This document shows positions 1-6,250 of a stretch of 6,637 bases of DNA, piece by piece. The position numbers and the translations under genes are program-made. Origin of the DNA: an uncultured Burkholderiales bacterium (lineage in GTDB: Bacteria; Pseudomonadota; Gammaproteobacteria; Burkholderiales; Burkholderiaceae_C); NCBI GenBank assembly GCA_903953985.1, contig CAJBLW010000512.1:1-6637 (forward strand). The letters run 5' to 3'. The notes below the pieces were generated by a model. It saw only the letters and a program-made list of their open reading frames with translations, was not told the DNA's origin and did no database searches. Positions within the stretch are counted from its first letter, which is position 1, and every line of letters starts with the position of its first letter.

Positions 1-798
1 GAACTCGAACCCGGCATCGAAGGCTTGGTGCACGTCTCCGAAATGGACTGGACCAACAAGAATGTGGCACCTTCCAAGATCGTGTCATTGGGCGACGAAG
101 TCGAAGTCATGGTTTTGGAAATCGACGAAGACAAGCGCCGCATCAGCTTGGGTATGAAGCAGTGCCGTGCCAACCCATGGCAAGAGTTTGCTCAGAACAC
201 CAAGCGTGGCGACCGGGTCAAGGGTCCGATCAAGTCGATCACCGACTTCGGCGTTTTCGTGGGCTTGGCTGCCGGCATCGACGGCTTGGTGCACCTGTCT
301 GACTTGTCCTGGAACGAAACCGGCGAAAACGCCGTGCGCGAATTCAAGAAAGGTCAAGAAGTCGAGGCTTTGGTCTTGGCTGTGGACGTGGACCGCGAGC
401 GCATCAGCTTGGGCATCAAACAGCTCGACTCCGATCCTTTCACCACCTTCACCTCCATCAACGACAAAGGCCAGATCGTCACCGGCAAGGTCAAGACCGT
501 GGATGCCAAGGGCGCCGAAATCGACTTGGGCGAAGACATCATCGGTTACTTGCGCGTGTCCGAAATCTCGCGTGACCGCGTGGAAGACGCCAGCCATGTG
601 CTCAAAGTCGGCGACGAAGTGACCGCTGTCGTGGTGAACGTGGACCGCAAGACCCGCAACATTCAGTTGTCGATCAAGGCCAAGGATCAGGCTGACCAGC
701 AAGAAGCCATGGCTTCGCTGTCGCAGCAATCCAAGACCGAAAACGCTGGCACAACCAGCTTGGGCGCCTTGTTGCGTGCCAAGCTCGACAACAACTGA
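1..798 (+). CDS. rpsA: 30S ribosomal protein S1, C-terminal half (5' end outside window)
   Basis: S1 binds mRNA on the small ribosomal subunit and helps initiation on messages with weak Shine-Dalgarno sites or structure. The reading frame is open from base 1, and 265 residues are visible before the TGA at 796-798. The family is about 560 residues with six S1 repeats, so roughly the last two and a half are present. Fragment residues 1-54 are the end of repeat 4 (GLVHVSEMDWTNKN, then RRISLGMKQC). Residues about 70-141 are repeat 5 (KSITDFGVFVGL, GLVHLSDLSW, RERISLGIKQ). Residues about 156-226 are the more divergent repeat 6 (IVTGKVKTVDAKGAEIDL, GYLRVSE, RNIQLSIKAKD). A low-complexity Gln/Ser-rich tail follows and ends KLDNN. 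The match to E. coli S1 is close along its length as recalled. No frame damage is seen. ihfB follows 94 bases downstream, the usual proteobacterial order. Confidence 0.97.
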   Translation, partial: ELEPGIEGLVHVSEMDWTNKNVAPSKIVSLGDEVEVMVLEIDEDKRRISLGMKQCRANPWQEFAQNTKRGDRVKGPIKSITDFGVFVGLAAGIDGLVHLSDLSWNETGENAVREFKKGQEVEALVLAVDVDRERISLGIKQLDSDPFTTFTSINDKGQIVTGKVKTVDAKGAEIDLGEDIIGYLRVSEISRDRVEDASHVLKVGDEVTAVVVNVDRKTRNIQLSIKAKDQADQQEAMASLSQQSKTENAGTTSLGALLRAKLDNN

Positions 799-805
799 TC
801 TGAAG

Positions 806-881
806 GTTAGGCGTTAGGCGTCAAGCGTTGAGCGACAAGCAAGGTCTCTTTGCTTGTTTTGCTCAACGCAAAACGCTTAAC
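806..881 (+). repeat. Inverted arrays of GTYARGC-type heptamers forming one long hairpin
   Basis: Five 7-base units run head to tail without a gap at 806-840: GTTAGGC twice, then GTCAAGC, GTTGAGC and GACAAGC. The right half carries the same type on the opposite strand: units at 861-867, 868-874 and 875-881 read GTTGAGC, GTTTTGC and GTTAAGC when reverse complemented. The two halves pair in three nested blocks: 805-815 with 872-882 (11 pairs, one G-T), 825-833 with 861-869 (9 perfect pairs), and 835-842 with 850-857 (8 perfect pairs, loop 843-849). Nearly the whole rpsA-ihfB gap is used. It could be a dispersed repeat element, a transcription end, or an mRNA-protecting hairpin; only the repeats and pairing are seen directly. 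Confidence 0.75.
835..860 (+). terminator. Possible intrinsic terminator after rpsA
   Basis: The inner stem ACAAGCAA (835-842) pairs perfectly with TTGCTTGT (850-857) around a 7-base loop. The run of four T ends at 860. The stem is only moderately GC-rich and the T run is short and partly inside the stem, so termination may be weak or partial. The stem is nested inside the heptamer hairpin and may simply be part of it. Confidence 0.4.
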
Positions 882-892
882 CCTTTATACCC

Positions 893-1213
893 ATGACCCG
901 CTCCGATCTGGTTGAAGAACTTGCTGCACGCTTTGCGCAGCTGACCCACCGTGACGCCGAATTGGCCGTCAAAACGGTGCTCGACGCCATGAGCGATGCG
1001 CTGGTCAAAGGTCACCGCATTGAGATCCGTGGCTTTGGCAGCTTCTCCATCAACCGCCGTCCACCGCGTCTGGGCCGCAATCCGCGCTCGGGCGAGAGCG
1101 TTCAAATTCCCGAAAAACGGGTCCCCCATTTCAAACCCGGCAAAGCTTTGAGAGAGGCTGTGGACGCTGGCACCCTGGCCCAAACCAACGACACTGAAAA
1201 CGGACGAAAATGA
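893..1213 (+). CDS. ihfB: Integration host factor, beta subunit
   Basis: IHF is a nucleoid protein that binds specific sites as an alpha-beta heterodimer and bends DNA sharply, shaping promoters, recombination and replication origins. The 106-residue protein has the whole HU/IHF fold. The helical N-terminus begins MTRSDLVEEL, the core signature RIEIRGFGSFS is at 43-52, and the DNA-binding arm GRNPRSGE is at 61-68. Pro64 in that arm corresponds to the proline that intercalates and kinks DNA. VPHFKPGKALRE follows at 77-88. It is about 12 residues longer than E. coli IhfB because of a polar tail. The MTRSDLVE start matches the beta-subunit family, so the ATG at 893 is favoured. No Shine-Dalgarno is visible upstream; the preceding bases are pyrimidine-rich. 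It could be confused with IhfA or HU, but the start, the arm and the position after rpsA point to IhfB. Confidence 0.95.
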   Translation: MTRSDLVEELAARFAQLTHRDAELAVKTVLDAMSDALVKGHRIEIRGFGSFSINRRPPRLGRNPRSGESVQIPEKRVPHFKPGKALREAVDAGTLAQTNDTENGRK

Positions 1214-1307
1214 CCCGCAGGGCTGATGCCTTCGGCTTTGCCCACGACCGCATCACCGGTTCTTTCGTTTGCCCCTTTAGAATGGTTTCTGCTTCCGAGG
1301 TCCATTC

Positions 1308-1598
1308 ATGAAACGCCTGCTCTGGCTGCTTCAGTGGTTGCTGAAGGCCACCATTTTCTTCACCCTGTTTGCTTTCGCGCTGAACAATCAGCAAGAGACC
1401 CGAGTGAACTTTTTTTTCAGCACCTACTGGTCAGCCCCCACGGTGCTGGTGGTGCTGTCTGCCTTCACGCTGGGCGTGGTGGTCGGCGTGCTGGGCATGG
1501 TGCCGCGCTGGTGGCGCGAGCGTCAAGCCGTCAAGAAAAACACCTCCCCTGCTTCCCCTGCCCCCGCCCCCACATCCGAGGTGACCGATGGAGCTTGA
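1308..1598 (+). CDS. lapA: Lipopolysaccharide assembly protein A domain protein (DUF1049 family)
   Basis: This is a small inner-membrane protein of 96 residues. Two hydrophobic segments are seen, at about 7-26 and 44-66, separated by a short polar stretch (NNQQETRVNFFF). After the second segment come RWWRERQ and then a Pro/Ala/Ser-rich tail, probably disordered. This two-helix layout with an NNxxxVxxxF-like linker is typical of LapA/YciS proteins, which in E. coli are encoded with LapB and take part in lipopolysaccharide assembly; the molecular role of LapA is poorly known. GAGGT at 1297-1301 is well placed for the ATG. The end overlaps the lapB start by 11 bases, suggesting translational coupling. 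A run of eight T (1410-1417) encodes part of the Phe triplet. The 94 bases before it (1214-1307) contain no other gene that I can support. Confidence 0.88.
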   Translation: MKRLLWLLQWLLKATIFFTLFAFALNNQQETRVNFFFSTYWSAPTVLVVLSAFTLGVVVGVLGMVPRWWRERQAVKKNTSPASPAPAPTSEVTDGA

Positions 1599-2757
1599 CC
1601 TGACCTGGATTTTGCTGGGCTTGCCCACGGCATTTGCCTTGGGCTGGATTGCATCTCGCCTGGACTTGCGACAGATGCGTATCGCCAACAGGCAAGCACC
1701 CCGCGCCTATTTCAAAGGTTTGAACCATTTGCTCAACGAGCAGCAAGACCAAGCCATTGATGCCTTCATTGAGGCGGTGCAAAACGATCCGGACACCTCA
1801 GAATTGCACTTTGCCCTGGGCAATTTATTCCGCCGCCGGGGCGAGTTCGACCGGGCAGTGCGGGTGCATGAACACCTGCTCTCGCGTGCCGACATCAGCC
1901 ACGCCGACCGGCAAAGGGCACAGCACGGGCTGGCGCTCGATTATTTGAAAGCGGGTTTGCTGGACCGTGCCGAGGAAGCACTGCGCAAGCTTGAGGGCAC
2001 CTCTTACGAAGGGCAAGCTCGCCTGGCCCGCATGGCCATTTACGAGCGCTCACGCGAGTGGCCCGAAGCTTCTGCAATGGCCCGTTTGCTCGAAAAATCA
2101 GGGGAAGCTGACTTTGGCGTTCGGCTGGCCCATTACCAATGCGAGCAAGCCCGCGAAGCGGTGCAAAAGGGCGACAGTGCCAAAGCACTCGAATTGTTGG
2201 CGCACGCGTTGCAAGCCCACCCCCGTGCCGCAAGGCCCCGCCTGTTGATGGGGCAATTGCAGCTGAGCCAAGGCCAGGCGCCCGCCGCCTACGACACCTT
2301 GTCGGTTTTGTTTGAGAACAACGATACAGCGGCCCCCCTGGCTTCTGGCAGTTTCGCGCAAGCGGCCCTGGTCTGCGACAGGGCTGCCAGTGCCATCAGC
2401 TTGCTGCAAGCCCATTACGCTCTGCACCCCTGCATCGATGTGCTGGACGCCATCACGGCACTGGAAGCACACCCTCCCCAGTCTGCGGCCAAGCCAGATG
2501 CCCGCCCCTTGCAACGCTACCTGGACCATCTGCAAAACCACCCCTCCATGATGGCCGCAAGCCGCTGGCTCAATGGGGATCATCACCCATGGGGCGCCTT
2601 ACCCGAGCAGGTGCAAAAAACGCTGGAAAACGCCACAAAACCTTTGGCCCGCTACCGCTGCGCCGCTTGTGGCTTTGAAGCCAAAGAACACTTTTGGCAT
2701 TGCCCGGGTTGCCAGTCTTGGGACAGCTACCCCCCTCGGCGCGTAGAAGAACTGTAA
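1588..2757 (+). CDS. lapB: Lipopolysaccharide assembly protein B (YciM), TPR and rubredoxin-like
   Basis: LapB is a membrane-anchored adaptor that in E. coli works with FtsH to control degradation of LpxC, the committed enzyme of lipid A synthesis. The 389-residue length fits the family. A single N-terminal membrane segment spans about residues 5-21. A helical tetratricopeptide array follows from about 40 to 290; clear units include YFKGLNHLLNEQQDQAIDAF (41-60) and the segment beginning SELHFALGNLFRRRGEFDRA (71-90). The C-terminus is a metal-binding rubredoxin-like knuckle with two CxxC pairs, Cys358/Cys361 and Cys372/Cys375, both intact. GAGGTG at 1578-1583 lies just before the ATG inside the lapA end. 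The region around residues 290-350 is less conserved by eye. A separate leucine gene block starts 136 bases downstream. Confidence 0.95.
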   Translation: MELDLTWILLGLPTAFALGWIASRLDLRQMRIANRQAPRAYFKGLNHLLNEQQDQAIDAFIEAVQNDPDTSELHFALGNLFRRRGEFDRAVRVHEHLLSRADISHADRQRAQHGLALDYLKAGLLDRAEEALRKLEGTSYEGQARLARMAIYERSREWPEASAMARLLEKSGEADFGVRLAHYQCEQAREAVQKGDSAKALELLAHALQAHPRAARPRLLMGQLQLSQGQAPAAYDTLSVLFENNDTAAPLASGSFAQAALVCDRAASAISLLQAHYALHPCIDVLDAITALEAHPPQSAAKPDARPLQRYLDHLQNHPSMMAASRWLNGDHHPWGALPEQVQKTLENATKPLARYRCAACGFEAKEHFWHCPGCQSWDSYPPRRVEEL

Positions 2758-2861
2758 ACAGCCCCCAAGGCAGGCATCCAGCTGCCCCTGAGTTGAACCC
2801 GCGCCCAGCAACGAGAACCCAACGCTGTCACTTGTGTGAGTTCGCGCCTGGTGTATCCGCA

Positions 2862-2867
2862 TAAAAT
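2862..2867 (+). promoter_or_regulatory. Possible -10 box for the leuCDB operon
   Basis: TAAAAT lies 26 bases before the leuC ATG and matches five of six bases of the sigma-70 -10 consensus. No good -35 box is found at 15-19 base spacing; TTGTGT at 2832-2837 is too far away. The placement leaves a short leader of about 20 bases with an AAGGAAG ribosome site (2883-2889). The rest of the 2758-2893 gap holds only a weak 5-pair stem (2769-2773 with 2782-2786) without a T run, and no leucine-rich leader peptide is seen. Confidence 0.35.
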
Positions 2868-2893
2868 GTGCGGTTGCACAGCAAGGAAGCTCC

Positions 2894-4315
2894 ATGGCAC
2901 GCACCCTCTACGACAAAATTTGGGACGAACACGTCGTCCACACCGAAGAAGACGGCACCTCCGTCCTGTACATCGACCGCCATCTGGTGCACGAAGTCAC
3001 CAGCCCCCAAGCCTTTGAAGGCCTGCGCCAAGCCGGCCGCAAGGTCTGGCGCGTCAGCTCCATCGTGGCCACCGCCGACCACAACACCCCCACCACCGGC
3101 TGGGAGTTGGGTTACGACGGCATCACCGACCCGATCAGCAAAGAACAGATCACCACACTCGACGCCAACATGAAGGAGTACGGCTCTGCCGCCTTCTTCC
3201 CCTTCCTGTCCAAGCGTCAGGGCATCGTTCACGTGATTGGCCCTGAAAACGGCGCCACCCTGCCCGGCATGACCGTGGTTTGCGGCGACAGCCACACCTC
3301 CACCCACGGCGCGTTTGGCGCCCTGGCGCATGGCATCGGCACCTCCGAGGTCGAGCACGTCATGGCCACGCAGACCCTGTTGGCCAAAAAAGCCAAGAAC
3401 ATGCTCATCAAGGTCGAGGGCAACTTGGCCAAAGGCCTCACCGGTAAAGACATCGTGCTGGCCATCATCGGCAAGATCGGCACCGCAGGCGGCACCGGCT
3501 ACACCATCGAATTCGCAGGCTCCGCCATCCGCAGCTTGAGCATGGAAGGCCGCATGACGGTCTGCAACATGGCCATCGAAGGCGGCGCACGCGCAGGCCT
3601 GGTGGCGGTGGACGAAAAAACCATCGAGTACGTCAAAGGCCGTTTGCTCTCGCCCACAGGAGTCGAATGGGACCACGCCGTGGCCTATTGGAAGACCTTG
3701 CAGTCCGACCCCGGTGCACACTTTGACGCCGTGGTGGAGCTGGACGCCAGCGTCATCGTGCCGCAAGTCACCTGGGGCACCTCGCCCGAAATGGTGCTCG
3801 GCATCGACGGCCACACGCCCGATCCGGACAAAGAAAAAGATGACGTCAAGCGCGACGCCATTGAGCGTGCGCTGACCTACATGGGCCTGCAGCCCGGCAA
3901 AGCCTTGTCCGACATCACCATTGACAAGGTCTTCATTGGCTCTTGCACCAACAGCCGCATCGAAGACATGCGCGAAGCCGCGGCCATCGTCAAAAAGCTT
4001 GGCCAAAAAGTCGCCAAGAACGTCAAGCTGGCCATGGTCGTGCCTGGTTCGGGCTTGGTCAAAGCCCAAGCTGAAAAAGAAGGCTTGCACGAAATTTTCA
4101 AGGCTGCAGGCTTTGAGTGGCGCGAGCCCGGCTGCTCGATGTGCCTGGCCATGAATGCCGACCGGCTGGAGCCAGGTGAGCGCTGCGCGTCCACCAGTAA
4201 CCGCAACTTCGAAGGCCGTCAGGGCGCGGGTGGCCGCACCCACTTGGTTAGCCCTGCCATGGCCGCAGCAGCTGCCGTGCACGGCCACTTTGTCGACATC
4301 CGAAAATTCGCCTGA
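2894..4315 (+). CDS. leuC: 3-isopropylmalate dehydratase large subunit
   Basis: With LeuD it forms isopropylmalate isomerase, which converts 2-isopropylmalate to 3-isopropylmalate in leucine synthesis in the cytoplasm. The protein has 473 residues, close to the E. coli length of 466. It is an aconitase-family protein, and the three cysteine ligands of the 4Fe-4S cluster are intact: Cys351 in VFIGSCTNSR, and Cys414 and Cys417 in PGCSMCLAMN. Other family blocks are DHNTPTT (62-68), VVCGDSHTSTHGAFG (128-142), GTSEVEHV (149-156) and NRNFEGRQGAGGRTHLVSP (436-454). The start MARTLYDKIW is the usual one, with AAGGAAG upstream. It is the first gene of a tight leuCDB cluster. The long open frame on the opposite strand (2828-4288) is a codon-bias shadow. 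Confidence 0.98.
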   Translation: MARTLYDKIWDEHVVHTEEDGTSVLYIDRHLVHEVTSPQAFEGLRQAGRKVWRVSSIVATADHNTPTTGWELGYDGITDPISKEQITTLDANMKEYGSAAFFPFLSKRQGIVHVIGPENGATLPGMTVVCGDSHTSTHGAFGALAHGIGTSEVEHVMATQTLLAKKAKNMLIKVEGNLAKGLTGKDIVLAIIGKIGTAGGTGYTIEFAGSAIRSLSMEGRMTVCNMAIEGGARAGLVAVDEKTIEYVKGRLLSPTGVEWDHAVAYWKTLQSDPGAHFDAVVELDASVIVPQVTWGTSPEMVLGIDGHTPDPDKEKDDVKRDAIERALTYMGLQPGKALSDITIDKVFIGSCTNSRIEDMREAAAIVKKLGQKVAKNVKLAMVVPGSGLVKAQAEKEGLHEIFKAAGFEWREPGCSMCLAMNADRLEPGERCASTSNRNFEGRQGAGGRTHLVSPAMAAAAAVHGHFVDIRKFA

Positions 4316-4335
4316 AGCATTCGAGGAACCACAGC

Positions 4336-4989
4336 ATGCAAAAATTTACCCTCCTCAAAGGCCTGGTGGCCCCGATGGACCGCGCCAACGTGGACACCGA
4401 CGCCATCATCCCCAAGCAGTTCCTCAAGTCGATTCGCAAAACTGGCTTTGGCCCCAACCTGTTTGACGCATGGCGCTACTTGGACCCGGGCGAGCCCGGT
4501 CAGGATCCGAACAGCCGCAAGCCCAATCCGGACTTTGTGCTCAACCAACCGCGCTACCAGGGCGCCAGTGTGCTGCTGGCCCGCAAAAACTTCGGCTGCG
4601 GGTCATCGCGTGAACACGCGCCTTGGGCCATCGATCAATACGGCTTTCGCTGCGTGATCGCGCCCAGCTTTGCCGACATCTTCTTCAACAACTGCTTCAA
4701 AAACGGCTTGCTGCCCATCGTGCTGCCCGAAGCCGCGGTGGCCCAACTGTTTGATGAAGTGGCGGCCTTCCCCGGATATGAACTGACAGTGGACCTAGAA
4801 CGTCAAGTGGTGGTGCGCCCGCAAGGTGAAGAGATCCCTTTCGAGGTGCAAGCCTTTCGCAAGTACTGCCTACTCAACGGCTTGGACGACATTGGCCTGA
4901 CCCTGCGCCACGCTGACAAGATCAAGGCCTATGAAGCCGAGCGCCTGGCTACCAAGCCCTGGCTGGCCCACACCGCCGTCAACGCATAA
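4336..4989 (+). CDS. leuD: 3-isopropylmalate dehydratase small subunit
   Basis: This is the small swivel-domain partner of LeuC; it completes the active site of isopropylmalate isomerase. The protein has 217 residues against 201 in E. coli. Part of the extra length lies in a loop around residues 48-72 (LDPGEPGQDPNSRKPNP), which I believe is common in betaproteobacteria. The hallmark NFGCGSSREHAPWA is at 85-98, and the start MQKFTLLKGLVAPMDRANVDTDAIIP is typical, although I give its limits as residues 1-26 from memory of the family. GAGGAA at 4323-4328 is a good ribosome site seven bases before the ATG. Only 20 bases separate it from leuC and 17 from leuB, so the three are probably cotranscribed. 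Some other Burkholderiales carry a small gene between leuC and leuD; none is present here. Confidence 0.98.
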   Translation: MQKFTLLKGLVAPMDRANVDTDAIIPKQFLKSIRKTGFGPNLFDAWRYLDPGEPGQDPNSRKPNPDFVLNQPRYQGASVLLARKNFGCGSSREHAPWAIDQYGFRCVIAPSFADIFFNNCFKNGLLPIVLPEAAVAQLFDEVAAFPGYELTVDLERQVVVRPQGEEIPFEVQAFRKYCLLNGLDDIGLTLRHADKIKAYEAERLATKPWLAHTAVNA

Positions 4990-5006
4990 AGAACCTTGGA
5001 ATACCC

Positions 5007-6092
5007 ATGAAAATCGCAGTCCTCCCGGGTGATGGCATCGGCACCGAAATCGTCGCCGAAGCCGTCAAAGTCCTCAACACGCTCGACCTGAAGTTCGAGA
5101 TGGAAACCGCCTTGGTCGGTGGCGCGGCATACGACGCGTATGGCCACCCTCTGCCCGAAGACACGCTCAAGCTGGCCATGGCATCTGACGCCGTGCTGTT
5201 TGGTGCGGTGGGCGACTGGAAATACGACAAGCTCGACCGCCCGCTGCGCCCCGAGCAAGCCATTTTGGGCTTGCGCAAGAACATGGGCCTGTTTGCCAAC
5301 TTCCGCCCGGCCATCTGCTATGAGCAGCTGGTCGGCGCGTCCAGCCTCAAACCTGAGCTCATCTCCGGTCTGGACATCCTGATCATCCGTGAACTGACCG
5401 GCGACATCTATTTTGGCCAGCCACGCGGCCGCCGCATCGCGACCGATGGCCACTTCCCGGGTGCCGAAGAAGCGTTTGACACCATGCGCTACTCCAAGCC
5501 CGAGATCGAGCGCATCGCGCATGTGGCCTTCCAGGCCGCCCGCAAACGCAAAGCAGCAGGCTCTGAGGGCCGCGTGACCAGCGTGGACAAAGCCAACGTG
5601 CTCGAGACCTTCCAGTTCTGGAAAGACGTGGTCACCGAAGTCGGCAAGGAGTACCCCGACATCGCGCTGGACCACATGTATGTGGACAACGCTGCCATGC
5701 AACTGGTCAAAGAGCCCAAGCGTTTTGACGTGGTCGTCACTGGCAACATGTTCGGCGACATCTTGTCAGACGAAGCCTCCATGCTGACGGGCTCCATCGG
5801 CATGCTGCCGTCGGCCAGCCTGAACACCAAGAGTCAGGGCCTTTACGAGCCCAGCCACGGCAGCGCCCCCGACATCGCGGGCAAAGGCGTGGCCAACCCG
5901 CTGGCCACCATCTTGTCAGCCGCCATGATGCTGCGCTTCAGCCTGAACCAGCCCGAAGCCGCCGAGCGCATCGAAGCGGCTGTGCAAAAAGTATTGTCCC
6001 AAGGTCTGCGCACCGGAGACATCTGGAGCGAAGGCACCACCAAGGTGGGCACCGCGCAAATGGGCGATGCGGTGGTCAAGGCCATGCGCTGA
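5007..6092 (+). CDS. leuB: 3-isopropylmalate dehydrogenase
   Basis: LeuB oxidises and decarboxylates 3-isopropylmalate with NAD+ to give 2-oxoisocaproate, the step after LeuCD. The 361-residue length matches the family. Visible motifs include the N-terminal LPGDGIGTE (6-14), substrate arginines Arg90 (LGLRKN), Arg100 (FRP) and Arg128 (IIRELTGDIYFGQPRG), Tyr135, Lys195 (SVDKANVL), the metal-binding Asp227 (VDNAAMQ), Asp251 and Asp255 (FGDILSDEASML), and the coenzyme loop GSAPDIAGKGVANP (285-298). All catalytic positions look intact. The ribosome site is weak (TTGGA, 4996-5000), consistent with reliance on translation from leuD upstream. It is probably the last gene of the leucine operon: the next gene, asd, starts after a 249-base regulatory gap. 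Tartrate or isocitrate dehydrogenase relatives are unlikely given the leuCD context. Confidence 0.98.
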   Translation: MKIAVLPGDGIGTEIVAEAVKVLNTLDLKFEMETALVGGAAYDAYGHPLPEDTLKLAMASDAVLFGAVGDWKYDKLDRPLRPEQAILGLRKNMGLFANFRPAICYEQLVGASSLKPELISGLDILIIRELTGDIYFGQPRGRRIATDGHFPGAEEAFDTMRYSKPEIERIAHVAFQAARKRKAAGSEGRVTSVDKANVLETFQFWKDVVTEVGKEYPDIALDHMYVDNAAMQLVKEPKRFDVVVTGNMFGDILSDEASMLTGSIGMLPSASLNTKSQGLYEPSHGSAPDIAGKGVANPLATILSAAMMLRFSLNQPEAAERIEAAVQKVLSQGLRTGDIWSEGTTKVGTAQMGDAVVKAMR

Positions 6093-6101
6093 GACCCTAA
6101 G

Positions 6102-6133
6102 GGATGCTGTCAGGAATTCCTCAGGCAGCATCC
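6102..6133 (+). promoter_or_regulatory. Inverted repeat after leuB: terminator or operator
   Basis: GGATGCTG (6102-6109) is exactly complementary to CAGCATCC (6126-6133); two more inner pairs, one of them G-T, extend the stem to ten. Between the arms lies the perfect palindrome AGGAATTCCT (6112-6121). No T run follows, only ATTACAATTTC, so it is a poor intrinsic terminator as written. It ends two bases before the -10 box at 6136 and covers the place where a -35 box should be, so a protein-binding site is an equal possibility. Confidence 0.45.
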
Positions 6134-6135
6134 AT

Positions 6136-6141
6136 TACAAT
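6136..6141 (+). promoter_or_regulatory. Candidate -10 box of the asd leader
   Basis: TACAAT matches five of six sigma-70 -10 bases. A start 7-8 bases downstream would fall at 6148-6149, on or beside the leader ATG. No recognisable -35 exists at 15-19 base spacing (AGGAAT or CAGGAA are the best, two matches each), which suggests an activated or weak promoter. A second TATAAA at 6320-6325 just before asd also lacks a -35. Confidence 0.45.
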
Positions 6142-6148
6142 TTCGGCC

Positions 6149-6250
6149 ATGTTCCACGCCCACCTGTTCTCCCTGAACCTGATCACTGCCGCTGCTGTAG
6201 CTGCTGGTGCGCGTGCTACTTCCACAAAAACCACGACCATTAAGGGCTGA
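6149..6250 (+). CDS. Putative asd leader peptide (33 aa, Thr/Lys/Ile-rich end)
   Basis: This is a short frame from ATG 6149 to TGA 6248-6250. The first half is hydrophobic and Ala-rich (NLITAAAVAAGARA). The last eleven residues are ATSTKTTTIKG, with five Thr, two Lys and one Ile, encoded at 6215-6247. Thr, Lys and Ile are end products of the pathway that the downstream gene asd feeds, as with the Thr/Ile-rich thrL peptide of E. coli. No Shine-Dalgarno precedes the ATG, but the -10 box at 6136-6141 would start transcription at the ATG itself, so a leaderless message is plausible; leaderless leader peptides such as trpL are known in alphaproteobacteria. Competing RNA stems follow at once. It could be chance coding. 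Calling it a control peptide is inference from position, composition and structure. Confidence 0.6.
   Translation: MFHAHLFSLNLITAAAVAAGARATSTKTTTIKG

Noticed and set aside
85..729. A 214-codon minus-strand frame opposite rpsA
   Set aside because: It is antisense to the S1 repeats, and its repeated His/Val/Asp pattern reflects the S1 repeat codons read backwards.
1278..1283. TAGAAT as a -10 box for lapA
   Set aside because: No -35 match exists at normal spacing, and lapAB can be transcribed from ihfB upstream. The evidence is too thin to list.
1226..1603. A 125-codon plus-strand frame covering the ihfB-lapA gap and lapA
   Set aside because: It overlaps lapA in another frame, has no good ribosome site, and lapA has clear membrane segments and a Shine-Dalgarno.
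2769..2786. A short stem after lapB as a terminator
   Set aside because: It has only five pairs with no T run following.
2828..4288. A 486-codon open frame on the minus strand opposite leuC
   Set aside because: It mirrors the GC-rich codon pattern of leuC, its protein is rich in Gly, Ala, His and Asp without a recognisable domain, and leuC is unmistakable on the other strand.
4929..5702. A 257-codon minus-strand frame across leuD-leuB
   Set aside because: It is antisense to two well-supported genes and crosses their junction; it has no family motif and is a codon-bias shadow.
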